Of a stretch of DNA of 64,000 nucleotides, positions 63,777 to 64,000 are shown in pieces. The translations under genes and the position numbers were made by a program. The DNA comes from Rhizobium sp. NLR16a. GTDB lineage: Bacteria > Pseudomonadota > Alphaproteobacteria > Rhizobiales > Rhizobiaceae. Position 1 is the stretch's first letter. Each line of letters starts with the position of its first letter. Under the pieces are notes generated by a model, which worked only from the letters and a program-made list of their open reading frames with translations, did no database searches and was not told where the DNA came from. Location of the stretch: contig NZ_CP072865.1 in NCBI RefSeq assembly GCF_017948245.1, forward strand, positions 1 through 64,000. The letters run 5' to 3'.

Positions 63777-64000
63777 ATGGGCAGCATTACCCTTCAGAAG
63801 GTTTCCAAGGTTTTCGGCGAAGCCAAGGTCATCCCTTCGATCGATCTCGATATCAACGACGGCGAATTCGTCGTCTTCGTCGGTCCGTCCGGCTGCGGCA
63901 AGTCCACCCTGCTCAGGCTGATCGCCGGCCTCGAGGACGTCTCCGGAGGCAAGATCGTCATCGACGGCAAGGACGCCACCGAAAAAGCGCCGTCCGAGCG
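63777..64000 (+). CDS. smoK: Polyol ABC transporter ATPase SmoK (cut by window end)
   Basis: The first 74 or so residues are present. Walker [10 protein letters not shown] is seen and [20 protein letters not shown] follows; the signature motif lies beyond the window. AAAAGGGAGAC precedes the ATG. By its place after smoG it is the SmoK subunit of the MalK/UgpC family. Confidence 0.88.
   Translation, partial: MGSITLQKVSKVFGEAKVIPSIDLDINDGEFVVFVGPSGCGKSTLLRLIAGLEDVSGGKIVIDGKDATEKAPSE

Overview
The window reads as chromosome (or a large replicon) of a Rhizobium of the R. leguminosarum / R. etli type. The grounds are high GC, ExoD, AraFGH and SmoEFGK sugar transporters, a B12-controlled class Ib ribonucleotide reductase, and several copies of short palindromic intergenic repeats common in rhizobial genomes. 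No prophage, insertion sequence, CRISPR array or rRNA was seen. The only RNA gene is an initiator tRNA at the left end. The species assignment is inference from gene content.

Left part (1-19 kb). tRNA-fMet is followed by a secreted protein with three identical-spacing four-cysteine repeats, then a DUF2092 protein overlapping a Tyr/Gly-rich secreted peptide. Next come an RND efflux pair on the minus strand, a ChaA antiporter coupled to a bestrophin-like (DUF4239) membrane protein, an SDR-like protein lacking the usual catalytic Ser, a DJ-1/ribbon-helix-helix pair, and an acetaldehyde-type aldehyde dehydrogenase with DUF779. The dehydrogenase lies downstream of an AcoR-like regulator that has no AAA+ domain, with a perfect palindrome in front of it. 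An HI0933-type flavoprotein and a divergent MerR / P1B-ATPase metal-export pair follow.

Centre (19-32.8 kb). A NrdR box and a cobalamin riboswitch precede nrdHIEF, so the B12-independent reductase is probably shut off when B12 is present. A class III nucleotide cyclase follows. queC-queD-queE (7-deazaguanine synthesis) forms a tight operon whose queC leader matches the short preQ1-I aptamer and includes the ribosome-binding site. A LacI regulator is divergent from a CUT1 glucose-type ABC transporter operon (binding protein, two permeases, ATPase).

Centre-right (32.8-50 kb). A minus-strand set of PhyH-type dioxygenase, SDR, SMP-30 lactonase and GH2 glycosidase is divergent from a second LacI regulator and convergent with the transporter. 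It may be an oxidative glycoside-catabolism locus. A second class III cyclase follows. Then comes a galactose/arabinose locus: SDR, DoxX, dgoD and a GntR regulator on the minus strand, divergent from araFGH, a mutarotase and an SDR. A 37-bp inverted repeat lies between the two arms. The set fits oxidative (De Ley-Doudoroff-like) galactose breakdown, but the kinase and aldolase are not in this window.

Right part (50-64 kb). OsmC, then a TetR regulator with a 13-bp-arm operator in front of a second RND efflux pair. A GH20 hexosaminidase is convergent with a ROK sugar kinase, with overlapping stop codons. ExoD follows. A SorC/SmoC-type regulator precedes the sorbitol/mannitol transporter smoEFGK; two matching operators about 106 bp apart flank the spacer, and the last gene is cut by the window end.

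The strongest features are the RNA switches (preQ1, cobalamin) and a series of near-perfect operator palindromes that tie each regulator to its neighbours.
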